Shown here: piece after piece, positions 21,020 through 33,770 of the stretch
Position numbering within the stretch: position 1 is the first letter of the stretch
Layout: each line of letters opens with the position of its first letter
NCBI GenBank assembly: GCA_011009095.1
Contig: VTPC01091235.1
Location: 124,001-188,000 of the forward strand
Reading direction: 5' to 3'
Source: Ignelater luminosus
Taxonomy: Eukaryota > Arthropoda > Insecta > Coleoptera > Elateridae
Length of the DNA stretch: 64,000 nt
Notes under the pieces: model-generated
What the model was told of the DNA's origin: nothing
Seen by the model: only the letters and a program-made list of their open reading frames with translations
Database searches by the model: none
Made by a program: the position numbers and the translations under genes

Positions 21020-22690
21020 AATCGTGTTAAACGATGATTGATCTATTATATGGTACGTTTAGTTGCCGTCATGTAGCTATTAATTTTCGTAGGTAAGAGG
21101 GATTTTTTGGAGAAACTTCGTGAAACATTAATATACGAGGACTGTGTAAAATGTATCAATTTAGAAAGATTGCTTTAAATTTTGATTTCATTTACAGATT
21201 AAGGTTTTTTTCTATTTAGAATTTCATTGACTACTTCATTTAAAAATTAGAAGTAAATTTGGTCTTTGAAATAGATCACTCTGTATGTTTTCAGATTTTT
21301 AAAGTCTGTACTGTATTGGGTATCTAAATAATTGAAACATGAAATATTTTAGACGATTTCAAAAACTATGTAGAATATACAGCCGAAGGCTCTAAAAACA
21401 GGACGAGCACTTAGTAAACCTTTTAAGCTTTATCTGAAGGCAGTGATGGATGGCTGTCTGATGTCTCCTTCCGTGCTCTGGTTACAGGAGTCACCTGGCT
21501 CTACATACGATTTTTCTTTGACTTGTATTAGGGTGTATACTCACGAATATAAATATTCTAGTCAAAGTGATTACTATAATCAGTGGCGACGTTAACCAAC
21601 ACAGTTGGATTTCTTAGGATTTTGTAGAATAAAAAGTTGCAAAACAAAAATTCAAAATTCTGATCTAGTCTAGACTAAAATAATTCTGTTTAACTAGACT
21701 CGCCTTTGTTTTTTACTTATCCGGATTAATACCAAGACTTAGAGAAATAGTCGAGTAAAAGTAATAAATAATCAACAGTGGGAAGAGTAATTGCAAAACC
21801 CCTTAGGAGAAGAAAATGGATATACCGCAGCAACATTAGTATTAGAAGAAGGCAATAATACTGAACTCAACATAATCCTAAATGCCAAGAAGACAGCAAA
21901 CCGAGAAATAAAAAACATAAAAGCCTCAGGCTGGGAAGAAATTCCAAATGGTTGCCAAAATATGGTGAACACTGTCCAGCAGAGAAATAGATAAAAGTAT
22001 TAAAAAAGATCTTGGGCATGCTTTTATTAAAAAAAAGAAAAGAGGAAGAATCCTATCGTGCAAACCATATAAAGGCATTCAAGACATAGTACCTGTGTTT
22101 GCTGCAAAGATGTATCATCAGAATCAATAATAACCATACAATAATGTGAACTTAAACACTACAACAAAAATGCAAATAAAATTAAGATGAAATTCAGTTC
22201 CCGTAAGTCAGCGTAAACTAGCACTTGTCATTTTAGTTCATTAGTAATATTGATTCTACTTTCCAGAGCTTTCTTTTATGCTATTTTCCATTATTGTCAA
22301 GTTTGTAAAATCAATCCTATTATATACATATGCATATAAGTCAAAGTATTGAAACTTGTAAGTTCAAGTTTAATTACATATTAAAATCAAGCTGAACTTG
22401 CAAGTGCATAAGGATTTAGTCAGTGTGGACACAATCACCGTAATTTTAAAGACACTTAAGTAGATGATTTAAAGTTAACTTATTTATTGTGAAAACAAAT
22501 TTTGATGATCTAAATTAAAATTAGTTGAACAGTCACAAACCCTAATTCTGCAATAGTATCAGGCATATCGTTATATTTGTTGTGAGCCCTAGTTAACAGT
22601 TTAGTTAGTTCTTGAATAATCTTAGTTTCACTTTCAAATTTTTATTTAATTTTTCATAATAACAAAGCTCTAAAAATCAAATTCACAGTG
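21020..22690. other. AT-rich DNA without a supported gene
   Basis: The overlapping frames 21772-21972 (-) and 21791-21994 (+) are mirror images of one stretch and neither has a motif. Nothing else is recognisable. Confidence 0.4.
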
Positions 22691-23500
22691 CATATGCAGA
22701 TAAGTCAAAATATTAATATTTTCTTGGCGATGTTCAAGATGGCGCTTATATAGTGAAGCGTATAGGCATCCTTAATACTGACTTGGTTGATTTGTTGAAA
22801 ATCAATGCAAAACCATGATTTCCCATCATTTTTTGCCGCGATTACTATAGGAGAACTCTACGAGCTTCTTCTTCTTCTTCTTGTCCTTCTTCCAGCATGC
22901 GGTCTACCTCCGTGTTGATTATTTTTTGCATTCTCGAGTTCTGGGACCAGTTTTATAGGATCCAATTATGATAACCGAATGTCGTTACAAATTTGAGCAA
23001 CTTTCGTTTTTAAAAACTCTTTGAGCTGCAGTTTTTCTTTGACGATGAGATCAGCTATGGCTGCGATCGCCGCTTTTCCTCATGGTAATGTGCTGGGATG
23101 TATGTTTCCTTCGGACATCACAGTTCTTTGTCTTCGTCCTGTTTATCTCCACTCGAACACTTTTGCAAAAAGTCTCTGCACAAAGTCGTCGAGTATTTTG
23201 CTACTTTTAAATCCACAAGTAATAATAGATTCCGTATCTAAGAAGGCAGAGAAGGTGTAACCCTTAAAGGTTACCGATATGAATAGTTGATTATCGTTTC
23301 GTTCCTAGGCAACAGTACTCGACATTTTGTATTACGAAATGAGCGGTCTCTAGACATTGTACTCTCCTTTCCGCATTGGAAGTAGAAAAAAACTGATTTA
23401 TTTCTACACTTACAGCAATATGTTTTGGTTTGTACACATCTCCAATATGTTATTGTGGCGGTCTCAGCAAGCTGCCTAGTTTCCGCAAATGGCATTTGTC
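22690..23500 (-). mobile_element. Ty3/gypsy-like retroelement relic (zinc knuckle, protease, RT)
   Basis: In minus-strand order: a decayed gag-type zinc knuckle region (CCKCRNK, FQCGKESTMSRDR, 23330-23440); a protease-like FSAFLDTESIITCG (about 23220-23258) where retroviral-type proteases have LDTGS/T, the catalytic aspartate being kept and the glycine replaced; then NTEVDRMLEEGQ (about 22890-22925) and SSPIVIAAKNDGKSWFCIDF with QINQVSIKDAYTL (22735-22857). The last two are typical of the start of a Ty3/gypsy reverse transcriptase. A GAA microsatellite between them shifts the frame. The YxDD box, RNase H, integrase and LTRs are absent. A minus-strand LKKNELIEEMKQ near 23.83 kb could be the gag start. 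Confidence 0.75.
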
Positions 23501-23504
23501 ACGT

Positions 23505-25420
23505 TGCCTACTTAATGGTTAAATCATACTCTGGTTGCCTTTCTAAACTGCCTGTGGTCATATAGCACCACTAATAGTTTGTCTTCCTGGATGTCGGATT
23601 TCTTCCATTTTCTCCAGAAAGAAAACGGGGCCGGTTTTGCCATCGAACTTGACATACTACTTGGACAAACAAATGTGGTGTATCTTCGACCTTCCGGACT
23701 GAGGAAAGGGAAAGTTGACGTGACAGTTTGTAGTAATGGGGACGACATAAGTTGTGGCAAGATAGGTGATAAATAAAATGGTTCGATTTACCGTCGTCAT
23801 TAAATTGGATTGTTTCATCTCTTCAATTAGTTCGTTCTTCTTTAATCGGTGTATTCACCCTAAATGGATGTCGGCTGGTTCAAATCCTGTCAGTGTTTCT
23901 TCATTGGAAGAACTTGCATCCGTTTGGCATCTTCACGTTGGTGCGATAAATAGATTATCGGTACGGTGTATCTCAAGTCTTGCAGTAGCTTTGGTAACAA
24001 CAGTTCCTGCATTTGCTATTTGGACTTGAGGTACCTCGATGATGAATCCTTGCTTGGGCACCAGAATTGTCCCTTCCATGAAGAATAATGCTTCAAAGGT
24101 CTCTCAAAGGCGGTAATATTATTAAATTTATTTATAGTTTTTGCACATTATACAGATTGTTTCCTACCAGTGGATCGATAATAATCATAAAATCAAGAGC
24201 TGAATCAATTTGTTATTGTGGTTATATTGCTATATTGTCAATAGTTTTTAGATTAAAAGAAATTAGAATTTTATGGTTACAAAAACCTTTACAATGTTAT
24301 TGCAATTTTCCGTGAGGTAAAGCTTTAAGATGAAACAATAAAAATTTTTTGTCGGTGTTTTTTGCTGCCCTTAGTTATTTTGTGAAACCCCATGCGGTTC
24401 ACGTGAAATGTTGGGTTAAAATTTCTTTCATTTTTTTCATATACCTACCTACTTTCTTAGTAAATATTAACTTTCCTTGTAACTGACCGAGATTAACTGT
24501 ATTTTCTGTTGTATTGTAGTCTTACTCTTTGTAGCAGTAGTCATTATTTCACATTTTGCAGCTTAATTTGTACAACTAGATTTTCTAGCTCCCGCTCTTT
24601 TTTATTATTTATTTCTACCCAGTGGCAATTAACTCAAATGGATGGATACTATTAAAAAGTACATCATAGTTGTAACCATTATATCATGAAGATCTGGCAC
24701 ATATGTTATATAATTACTAAATTATATGAGGCGAAGAACAAGTGCTTACAATAAAACAAAAGAGATAAACTTGGAAAAGATATCTAGAACGAAAGACCAC
24801 TTTCTTAATCCTTACTTATGAAAGAATAAATGGGGCAAATAAAAAGTGACAAAATGCCACAATAAACGGTTAAAACAAATGACAACTATAGTGCGACAAA
24901 TAACAGCTTAACTTATATTTGGCAGCAGTAATTCTTATTCTTTTTCTACATTTTTTAAGTCTCAATAAAATCAATACTTGAAAAACAAATGAATAAACAA
25001 AAACAATACGTCAATTGTTACATAAATAAAACTAGAACAGAGAAAAAGTTTTAAATATACATAAATGGAAATTTTAAAACACTTTTGTTGTTTTACTCAG
25101 AAAAATAATAAGAGAAAATTCTATTTTAACGAAATCGACTTTAATGCATTGACAAAGAATAAATGTAGGTTAGGTCACAATTTCAATAAGCTATTCTTAG
25201 TAGATATTACAGTAGAAATATATAAAAACGATCTCATTTCCATAAGAAAGTTCAGGGTTCACACGTCCATAAAAATCTTCTCCATAATAAAACTTTATTT
25301 TCCACCTTGTCAGAAAAATGCATTTATAATTAACTCAGTGCATGTTTTGCATGGATGCTTTAAAATAAGATGACCACGAAAAAAAGAATAATTAAAAAAT
25401 AATAACATAAACAAAAAAAC
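23505..25420. other. Flank of the gypsy relic and AT-rich spacer
   Basis: 23.5-24.03 kb may still be retroelement gag on the minus strand, but the frames on both strands (23524-23760 minus, 23579-23776 plus, 23766-24029 plus) give no firm match. From 24.03 kb on the DNA is AT-rich and unassigned. The 102-aa plus frame at 25065-25373 is lysine- and isoleucine-rich in AT-rich DNA and has no motif. Confidence 0.35.
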
Positions 25421-25424
25421 TCAT

Positions 25425-25605
25425 TATGGAGCACGTGTGGGAAGAGCTTCTGCAGCACAGACTGCTGAGAGCTGGGCCGCAGTCATTGCTACCCCGATCG
25501 ATGCGTGCGGTAGGGTAGCTACCCCTTAGCGCATTCCGTTAGTCCTCGTGCTACATCTCCTTCGTGGTAACCCCGGAGCGGCTCCGGTGGTGTTAACTTT
25601 GTTAC
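25425..25605. other. Structured GC-rich island, unrecognised
   Basis: About 180 bases of markedly higher G+C stand in AT-rich DNA. They contain a tight hairpin CCGGAG-CGG-CTCCGG and a nested pair GCTACC/GGTAGC followed by GGGTAGCTACCCC, itself a palindrome. No tRNA-type box B is seen. The stretch could be the 5' or 3' untranslated end of a non-LTR element or a SINE, or a structured RNA; no open frame crosses it convincingly. Confidence 0.45.
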
Positions 25606-25609
25606 AACA

Positions 25610-27240
25610 ACGATCAAATAACTAACTATTTAAGACTTGTTAGTTAATTCATGTGTTTAACATAACCTATCTGATCTTCTACTATTAGTACTAATTTTCT
25701 TTTTTGTTTTTTTCCCTTTTTTGTTTTGTGTTTCTAATTTTCTATGTGTATTTGTGTGTGTATGTCAACAATAGAATTTCTACAATACTTCAAAGAACAA
25801 AATAAGTTTACTTTTTTTAATAATAATGTGAAAAATGCAAGAAAAGTGTAATTAGCTTGGAAACAACAAAACATCAAAAAATCAACATATTTGATTTTTA
25901 CTTCAAGACGAATACTAGGAGAAGAGTACATTTAAAGTACGAAGTAAGCTATGACATGCTCGCATTTTAAGTTGACAGCAACTTTTTCATTCCATCCACT
26001 CAAAAACTAAAATAATGGTTTGCTGCTATCCTCAGACGTAAAAAGGCTGGCTTTGATCTTTAACTAAAGCTTTATGCATTGAGATCGTTAAGGATTTTAT
26101 CTTATAAAGCTTTTTAATGGCTTTAATTTTGTGCTGCTAGACATTTTTTTTTAATTCAAAACAAACGAAATGATCATTATATGTATGACGCAAATCGAAT
26201 TTTCGCTTTTTTCAATTTCGTGAATGAAAACAAATGAAGAATGCATGTTTTTAGCATGTTATTGTTTTAACCCCCAGCTTAAAAACATCAAGCTTGTTCA
26301 GTTGTTTTATTGGACTGAAAAACAAAAAACTAATTTTAACTTTTGTTATTTTGCACATAAACAAATCTCTTGATTTTTTTTCATTTGAAAGCCTAAATAT
26401 TCTAGAAAATAAATGTGAGTAATTTGAAGAAAGAAGTGGATGATGCACTCATCTTATTTCCTTTCCAAGAAAACAAATTTAACTTAAGAATTTAATTTAA
26501 TCAGATTTAAAGAGATATCGATTTTCTTATTTTAAAGCTTTATCTAAAGAATCTTAATACCGTGATTTTGCATTTTTTTTCCTTTTGAAAAGTTTTTGTG
26601 AGAATTATTAATAAATAAGATAATCTCTAGAGGCTACTTGACCACGTACTCCTAAAGGTATGAGGGATGAAAAATTAACCACCGTATTTCGTGGGTTTCG
26701 AGGTAAATAATCACGTGGAAGACGATTGTTTGGAAAAACAATTGCTTTCAAGCAATTGTTCCAAACAATTCTTAAAATACAATGCGTGAAGAGTAATTGC
26801 TTGCAAAGAAGTTCATGATATGAATAATTTTTGCTTAAAGTAGCAATTATTCTTCTTTAAACAAAAGAAAACGGTGGTATGGGGGAAGTTTTTTTCTCCT
26901 CAGTTTTTATTTTTATTTGACTTGTAAACAGTAGGTGGTTTAAGATTTTCCAGACTGCCAAATGAGTAATCCTTAGATAAGTGATGGTGAAGCTTTATTA
27001 CTGTGACATATGTACACAAGAACTAATAAACACATTTTGAACTATTCAATGTTAGGTAGTTCTCATATGCCTTAAACCTTTAGTGTGGCAAAATTTAATA
27101 AACAGCAAACTAATATTAAAGCAAGTTAGTTGTTAATTGTATATTCCTTTAACGCAGACTATTCAAGTTTCTATTAGAGTTATGTAATTATAATTTAAAT
27201 AGGATAATAGGTGATTTGCTTAAGAAGTTGAAATTTCAAT
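25610..27240. other. AT-rich spacer
   Basis: No supported gene. Contains the hairpin at 26724-26772. The minus frames at 25734-25931 and 26251-26448 are not supported. Confidence 0.4.
26724..26772. repeat. Near-perfect hairpin, ~23-bp arms
   Basis: ATTGTTTGGAA-AACAATTGCTT pairs with AAGCAATTGTT-CCAAACAAT around a two-base centre near 26748. Further AATTGCTTGCAAAG-type strings follow within 60 bases. It may be the core of a short MITE; no autonomous partner is visible. Confidence 0.6.
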
Positions 27241-27260
27241 ATTTTAATAAGATACCATGG

Positions 27261-27640
27261 ATCTCAATCTTATCTATTTTCTAACTCTAACGTTGCTTAA
27301 TGCTTTTACTATTTGTTCTATCATCTTTTCTATTGGCATCCTCTGCATGTAGCCAAATAATCGTAATCGTCATTCTTCTACTATTTCGTTGTTGACTTGT
27401 TTAATCTTTTGTCATCTCATTCCTCTTTTTGTTTGTTCCAAAATTTGCTTTAATCTCGCGTCTATTATGCAGTCTATTACTTGTTTTTCTGTCTGTCAAT
27501 GTTCCTTTTCCTTTTATTTTTCTTCCATTTCGTTTTCTCTGTTAGTAATACTTGATTTGCCAGTTCTTCTCTTTTTTCTTGTTGATCTTGTTATATTTGT
27601 TTGTCTTTCTGCCAGTTCTTTTCAGCCATAGTTACATGCT
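27261..27640 (-). mobile_element. C-terminal fragment of a LINE ORF2
   Basis: On the minus strand EIVEE, a stop, then RLRLFGYMQRMPIEKMIEQI (about 27300-27380) matches the RLRWFGHVxRMP-type motif that ends many RTE/CR1-type LINE proteins. Upstream in the same sense, CIIDARLKQILEQTKRGMR could be the preceding helix region. The palm domain is not present. The plus strand of 27.4-27.9 kb is a long T/C-rich run, which is simply the purine-rich coding strand of the element read backwards. Confidence 0.5.
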
Positions 27641-27649
27641 TGTTCAGTT

Positions 27650-30600
27650 ATTCGACTGTATGATTTGTTTTATCTAAATACTATGCTCTGTAGCTTTCTT
27701 CCAATTCCTGTACGAGGTTAAACTTGCTTGTCCTTTCAACACTTTGCTTTTCAAGTAATTCACATTTTCACTCTTTGTCTCAAAACATTGGTTAATTCTT
27801 TTTCTTCTTTTTCTATCACTATATTTCATATCTTTCTTCAATATTTCTTCTCAGCTTGAAATATCTCTAGAAGACTGACGACTTACTATTTATTACTTTT
27901 TAGAACTTTTTCTATACATGGCCTAGTTTTTAGATATTTGTTTAAGAGCCTTAAAATAATTTCCGTTGTACTTTATCAAGTTTTATACCTATACGTGTAA
28001 AACCATTAGAAATATCCAATAATAATAAAAATAAGTAAATATAGGAATTTGTTCATATAAAGTGTTCTTGGTCTTAAGCTAACTTTTCAAGTGTTACTGA
28101 TGATCCTGTACAAATGTTGAATGGTCATGAAAAAAAGAGTCAATGATCTTCAAAGGGTACTCAGTATGTGAAGAGTTTCACATATTCGTCAAGCTTCATT
28201 AGAATTGAAGGAAGAGTACTCTGTTTTTGATTCATTAAGTTAACCAAGAATTAATATCATAAAAAATAAAGTCATGTTTCCTTGTTCCAACTTTCTCTAA
28301 GGCACTCCTACTACCTTAACCATCAGATGTAGTAGTATCTATAAAGAAAATAGAATTTTGAAAGAAAGGTTTCCTGTATTAACTGTGAAAAATATTCGGA
28401 ACCTACTTTAGAAGTTTCTTATGATTCCCTTTGTCATCATTTCGTTCATTAGTGCTTAGACAAGAAGCGTTTTTACGGTATTTAGTGTCTCTGTGTTAAT
28501 CCTACTGCCTATAGAAGATTCTTCACATCGAGATTCGACCTTAGAAGTCTCAAAACACAACACAAATAGATTAAGCGTGACGTTTACTTTTATTATTAGC
28601 AAGTCAGAATACTAGCCCATAATGTCACGCTATTACAACACTTGAGTCAGCCATAGAAAAAGCTTGCTCCAACAAGAAAGCAGAAAACCTAACATCACTT
28701 AAATTTGAGATTTGTGACTGGGCCTGTGTTGTGTCGCAAGCTCAGTAACTTTATTTATTTTAAGTAACTCAGGTATAGGGCCGGACTCAAATGTTAAGCA
28801 GCTTGGGGGCACAAGAAAATCGGTAAAGAGATATACATTGCATATGTTTAACATACAATTGCAATAAATATGTAATTTAGGTGCGCTAAAGAAATCTCAG
28901 TCTTTTCTATTTGCGTTTTAGGGCGATCCTCACTCCTTGAACAAATCTTAAACTTTGGCTCTGCCGACGCATTTAAGTTTAAGAAATAGATAAAAAGTGA
29001 CCTAACATTTAGAAATATCCAAGATGATGAGAATAAATTTTTTTCTTCAGATTTGAAGCAAAATCTTACTTTTTTTCCTTAATATTTCTTCAAACTATAA
29101 ATAGTAAAGAGAGAAAAACCAAAGTAAGATATTTTTTATATTTGTAATTTAAACTTTTGTTAACTGTTTATTTAAACTGTATTGGATTTATCATAACACA
29201 TTATGTAACAAACTTACAACTTTCCTTTTACTTTCACTTTGGTATTTATTTGCTTTTAACTAATTGGGTTATACATCAAAGAGCAAAACCGCTGGCTTGT
29301 TAATTTGATAGTTAGAAATTAGTTACAGGAACAGCTTGATGTATTAAATGCGTCAAATAATAGCAGGGCAATTCCTTTATAACCTAACTTTGTGTGTTTA
29401 GATGCTAAGAAAAAACATTCAACAATATAGAGGTAATTCCAACTTCGTCTTTGTAGATTGTATTATTGTTGATTCAATCATTAAAGATCGAGGTGACCGT
29501 AAAACGATATGAGTTTGAAAGTAACAATTGCAACAAATAAAAGAAAATCACTTTTTTCTGACGGCATCGGCATGGCAGATAGAAATACAATGTTATAAAG
29601 TTTCTTCTACATAAAGATGTTATATTTTAAGGGACCAATAAATTTTTATGAGGATTTTGATGATGTATTTCCATTTAGAAATACCGAGCTCCATGGATAC
29701 AGGACCTTTCTGCTTTCTCAAGGATTTGTATGTTTCATGAGATTTCTCATTTAAATTTCTAGCTGGGTATTTCTTACTTCTAGAAAAGATTTATTAAAGA
29801 TTAATTTATTTATCTCTAACTATGAGAAGCATCAGCTGTTAAAGTTAGCTATCCATTTAACGCAACCAAACCGAACACAAATAGGAGATTAATTCTTAGG
29901 ACGCAAGGCTCCAATCTGCGGATTTACGTGTCCCAAATGCTAGATTCCACGTTCATTCACTTTTAGGTTTTCATTTATTTTTGCAAACTCCTGACCTAAA
30001 ACAGAAGCTATTCAAGGACGATGTGAATATGATAAAATTAAAAAAATAGAATACCAAATTCACTTTTTGTTTAAAATAAAAGACGTAGCATTTACATTTA
30101 AAACATTTCTTGCTAAATAAATAAATTATACATTAGAACATCCTGTAGATTAGTATTATAATGAATAATTCAAAATGGAATTTATTTAATCAAGAGACAT
30201 CTTTTAGGATTTGTCGGAATATATTTTTAATACATTATTAACGTTACAATATTTCGTACTTGATATTCTAATCTGACAGAATGAACGAGTAAAAAGAGGA
30301 AAGAGAAGATTCTTCACTCCGTATAAAATTTAAATAATTACATTCATAGCCTATAGTAATTCCCCTTTACGTTCCAATAAATTTGGGATAAAGAATAATG
30401 AACGAAAATAATTACTGGCTACTGAAATATCGATTTTCAGAATTATGAAGGTTAAGAAGCTTTTTTCTAACTCTACTTGTAATTCTTCATAATTTAATCC
30501 TTTGAAATAAAGATTACGTGAGAAAACCACGTTAAAACGAAAAGAACAAGCATTTCTGACAGTATGTTTTACGAAACGTGCCGTAAAGGACTAGTAAGGG

Positions 30601-31150
30601 ATTACCTTAGAGCTTGGGATAAGAAAATAAAATGTTTAAACAACCAGACGTGTTTGTTAAAAAAGGACCACAAAGGTTTAACTTTTCTTAGGTAGGTACA
30701 TTCTTGTTAGAAAGCTTCAACTGATTTCTTAGTAGCCAAATTACAGTTAGTATTGAACCATGTCTTTGTTTATATTTCTTAATCATTTTCTGATTTTATT
30801 CCTGTGTAATTCAGAAAGATAACTTCTAACAGAAACTTAATACAAGCCGTTGGTAAACTAAAATAATTTTATCCGTAGCGAATACGTTGTCATACAGTAG
30901 ACCGCATTCAATGATTCAACATCAGAGGTCCTCATACGTACAAACCGCAAAACCTACTGCTCCAAGAATTCAAAAATAGTTCACATGGTAGACATCATCC
31001 ACAACATCACCTACCATCTTTTCTGCTAGAAGAGGATTTTCTCAAAAGTTCTTGGTCAGACTTAAGAAATCCATCAGACTACCAATGCATAACCGAAACG
31101 ACCACTTAAAGTAAACAACTGAACGAAATCGATGATAAGAAATAGTCAGT
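27650..31150. other. Long AT-rich stretch without a supported gene
   Basis: No open frame of interest, no clear repeat and no RNA gene. The first 250 bases continue the pyrimidine-rich composition next to the LINE fragment. Confidence 0.4.
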
Positions 31151-31159
31151 AATAAGAAA

Positions 31160-32280
31160 AGCAGAAATTATTGATCAAATTCGTTTGGAAAAAGAAGACA
31201 AGACAACTTTTGGCGAGTCGTTATTGCGTAAAAGGTGTAAAAGATCAAGTGGACTCTTATCAGTTCTGAATACAATAAAGAAGAAAATAGAATGCTTGGC
31301 CAAAAAAAAGTCGCAATCGATTGACAGAACTCGCTGTGGTAGATTAAACATGTCTCATGTAAAACAAAGAAAAGAATTGACAGCAAACAGCAGTAGAAAT
31401 AGAAATAGAATAACGTAAGAGGAGATACAAGAATGTCAAAATTACAAAGAGTAAGGAATGAAGAAATCCAAAGAGAGAAAATGGCTAAAGATCATGTATT
31501 ACGCGCGGAAGAAGATAGATAAACCAAGAAAACTCTTTAGATGGGTTCCACCAAACAGGGAAAAGTGTGCAAGAAGATCAATTTAAGTGGCATTTGGAAG
31601 AGAAGAATCTGTCTCTAACTTGTTTGAAATTTATACAAATAATATTACAGCCGTAAAATAAATTGCTGGAAAGACCATACCATGATTTTTACTGAACGAT
31701 GCTCTTAATAGTAATTTGACTTAAAACTTATTAATGCTCAAACAAGTATCTGAGACATTTTGGAACATGAGAAAAGTAAAAAAAAGAAAGAATTTGACAA
31801 AGAGAAAAATTTTACAAAGGTGTACCTACAAACTTGAAAACAATTCCTTCATATATCAAGTATTCGCTGAATTAGCTATGAGCATACGAACAAACGCCTT
31901 CAAATATCCATCAGAATATTTATTTCTTTTGATAAACGAAGATTTTTGTTTGCCATTTAAATACTAGAATTCCAAAGTATAAAGACAACGCAACTTGAAA
32001 TAAAGAAATCGAAGTCGTAAATTGATAAAAAAAACTTTCGGAATATACGTGATGTTGATGACAATGTGGATTTATCGGGCAATCTAACGGTTTTACTAAA
32101 ACCTAATAAATTGAATCGTAGAGAAAAAAACAAAACAATTTCGTTGTTTCTAAAAGACAAAGGAAATGTTTGGAAAAGTCTTCAAATCAAATCATTCCAG
32201 ATGATAAACAAATGTCAATCAAGGAAAAAAACGTAACTCTTAAAATTAGACCGATAGAATTCGATTTAGTTAAATGATCA
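31160..32280 (+). pseudogene. Purine-rich, coding-like degenerate stretch, unrecognised
   Basis: Successive plus-strand frames look protein-like: QIRLEKEDKTTFGESLLRKR with LLSVLNTIKKKIECLAKKK (31170-31410), FAELAMSIRTNAFKYPSEYL (31865-31925), and NIRDVDDNVDLSGNLTVLLK followed by KNKTISLFLKDKGNVWKSL (32040-32180). They are in different frames with stops between them. Composition is lysine- and glutamate-rich and could in part reflect A-rich DNA. I do not recognise a family. It may be a decayed gene or an unknown element. Confidence 0.3.
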
Positions 32281-32289
32281 ATAGCAAGA

Positions 32290-33765
32290 CAGATTGTTTT
32301 TTGTCAAATAAATGAACATTAAAAGCGTACATGATACGTTAAACAAGTGAAGGTAAAGTTTTAATCTGTTTGTGGCAACCACCGTTTGTTTAATTCATTT
32401 AACCGATTAATTGACAAGATGACCGATAAATTTTCAACAATGAACAAAATGCTATCAATTTGTTTCTATTTAATTTTTTGTTTGGCCGTCTGTGTTAAGA
32501 AAAAAATGGAATATCTCAAGAAGAAAAATTTTAATATGTTAACACTCTTCCAATATTTATTTTAGTTCGCCGCGTTATCTTATGCAAACAGCGTTTTATA
32601 ACCCCATTTCTAGAGGGAAAACAGTAAGTGATGAAATACCGTGAAAATCGATAGAAATTAGATTACATTAAGGTAGGTTAGGTTTTGCTTTATAGTATCG
32701 ACGTTCGCATTTTCCAGCCCTTTTAGTCGTCCTCCTTTTTTTTTGTTAGCAACTGTGTATCTCTGATTTTCCTTTCAATAGTGTGTATTTTTGGCAAATA
32801 CGTTGAAAATAAAGGTAGTTTGTTTGTAGGTCACGCGATAAATGGGATGCGTTTGTTTAGTTATTGTTATAGTCCCTTTTGAAGAAACATGAAATGGGTT
32901 TGGTTCATTTAACAAGCATTATTTTAATTGTACATTAGGGAAAGGACAGTTCTGATTTGCACAAGATAAATTTAAAGTTAGAAATGGGATAAGGAGAGGT
33001 AAATAATGGCAAAGAAATATGTAGAGGTACTATACTACCTATAAATCAAAATTAATATAATCAGAAAATGGCAAACGTCTCATCAATCACGAAACAAATA
33101 TTTTTGTTTTGATAAAAGATTTATTGTCACAGACTTTTCTCTATGTAATAACGATTTGACTAGATGGAGATTATATTTTTAATGTTTTCAGTTATACAGA
33201 GTGTCTCGACAAATCAAAATACTTTTCATTTTTTCCTGACCCTAATACTTTCTTCTAATTTATTAACATTGTTTTCGTAATATGTATGCCATGTTTAGTT
33301 TCTTAGATTTATTTTGTTGCAATTTCAAATTTCTTTTCTAACCTTATTTCTGTGCCAAAATTACAGTCACGAGAGTAACATGGGCAGTGGTTCCTTGTTA
33401 TTGGTATGAAGAAGAGCTGTTGTATAGGTAGATTCGTGGAAGAATACTGCCGGCATTTATTTTTATCATTAAAGAAAACCATGTCAAAACTATGTCGCTT
33501 GGTAATCCCGCGATGGTAGGTGATTGAGGTCCTTGGGGCACTTTGACGGAAGATTTACATAAGCCGTTTTTTCATTTAATAATCTCAAAAACCATTTAAT
33601 TAGCCACTTGAGCAAATACCATGAGACCATCTAGAAAAAGACGATCGACTTGGAAAGACAAAACGTTCTTAATGACTTGAAAGAAAAAAGACAGAAGAAT
33701 CAAATTTGGTAAAGGTGGCTGTCAATTTAAAAAGTCATTCTAACAATAAGCAAGTTACACATGGC
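32290..33765. other. Spacer before the first mariner copy
   Basis: AT-rich, with no supported gene. A single ACAGAGTGTCTCG at about 33196 recalls the CACCCTGT end motif. Confidence 0.4.
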
Positions 33766-33770
33766 ATGTA

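Noticed and set aside
23878..23895. GGTTCAAATCC as a tRNA box B
   Set aside because: No box A at the right distance, no cloverleaf, and the site lies in the antisense of a retroelement relic.
25065..25373. 102-codon plus-strand open frame
   Set aside because: Amino-acid use follows the AT-rich base composition, and there is no motif, splice context, promoter or poly(A) pattern; length is within chance for this composition.
27389..27631. 80-codon plus-strand frame rich in F, S and L resembling a membrane protein
   Set aside because: It is the antisense of a purine-rich minus-strand LINE fragment; hydrophobicity comes from T/C-rich sequence.
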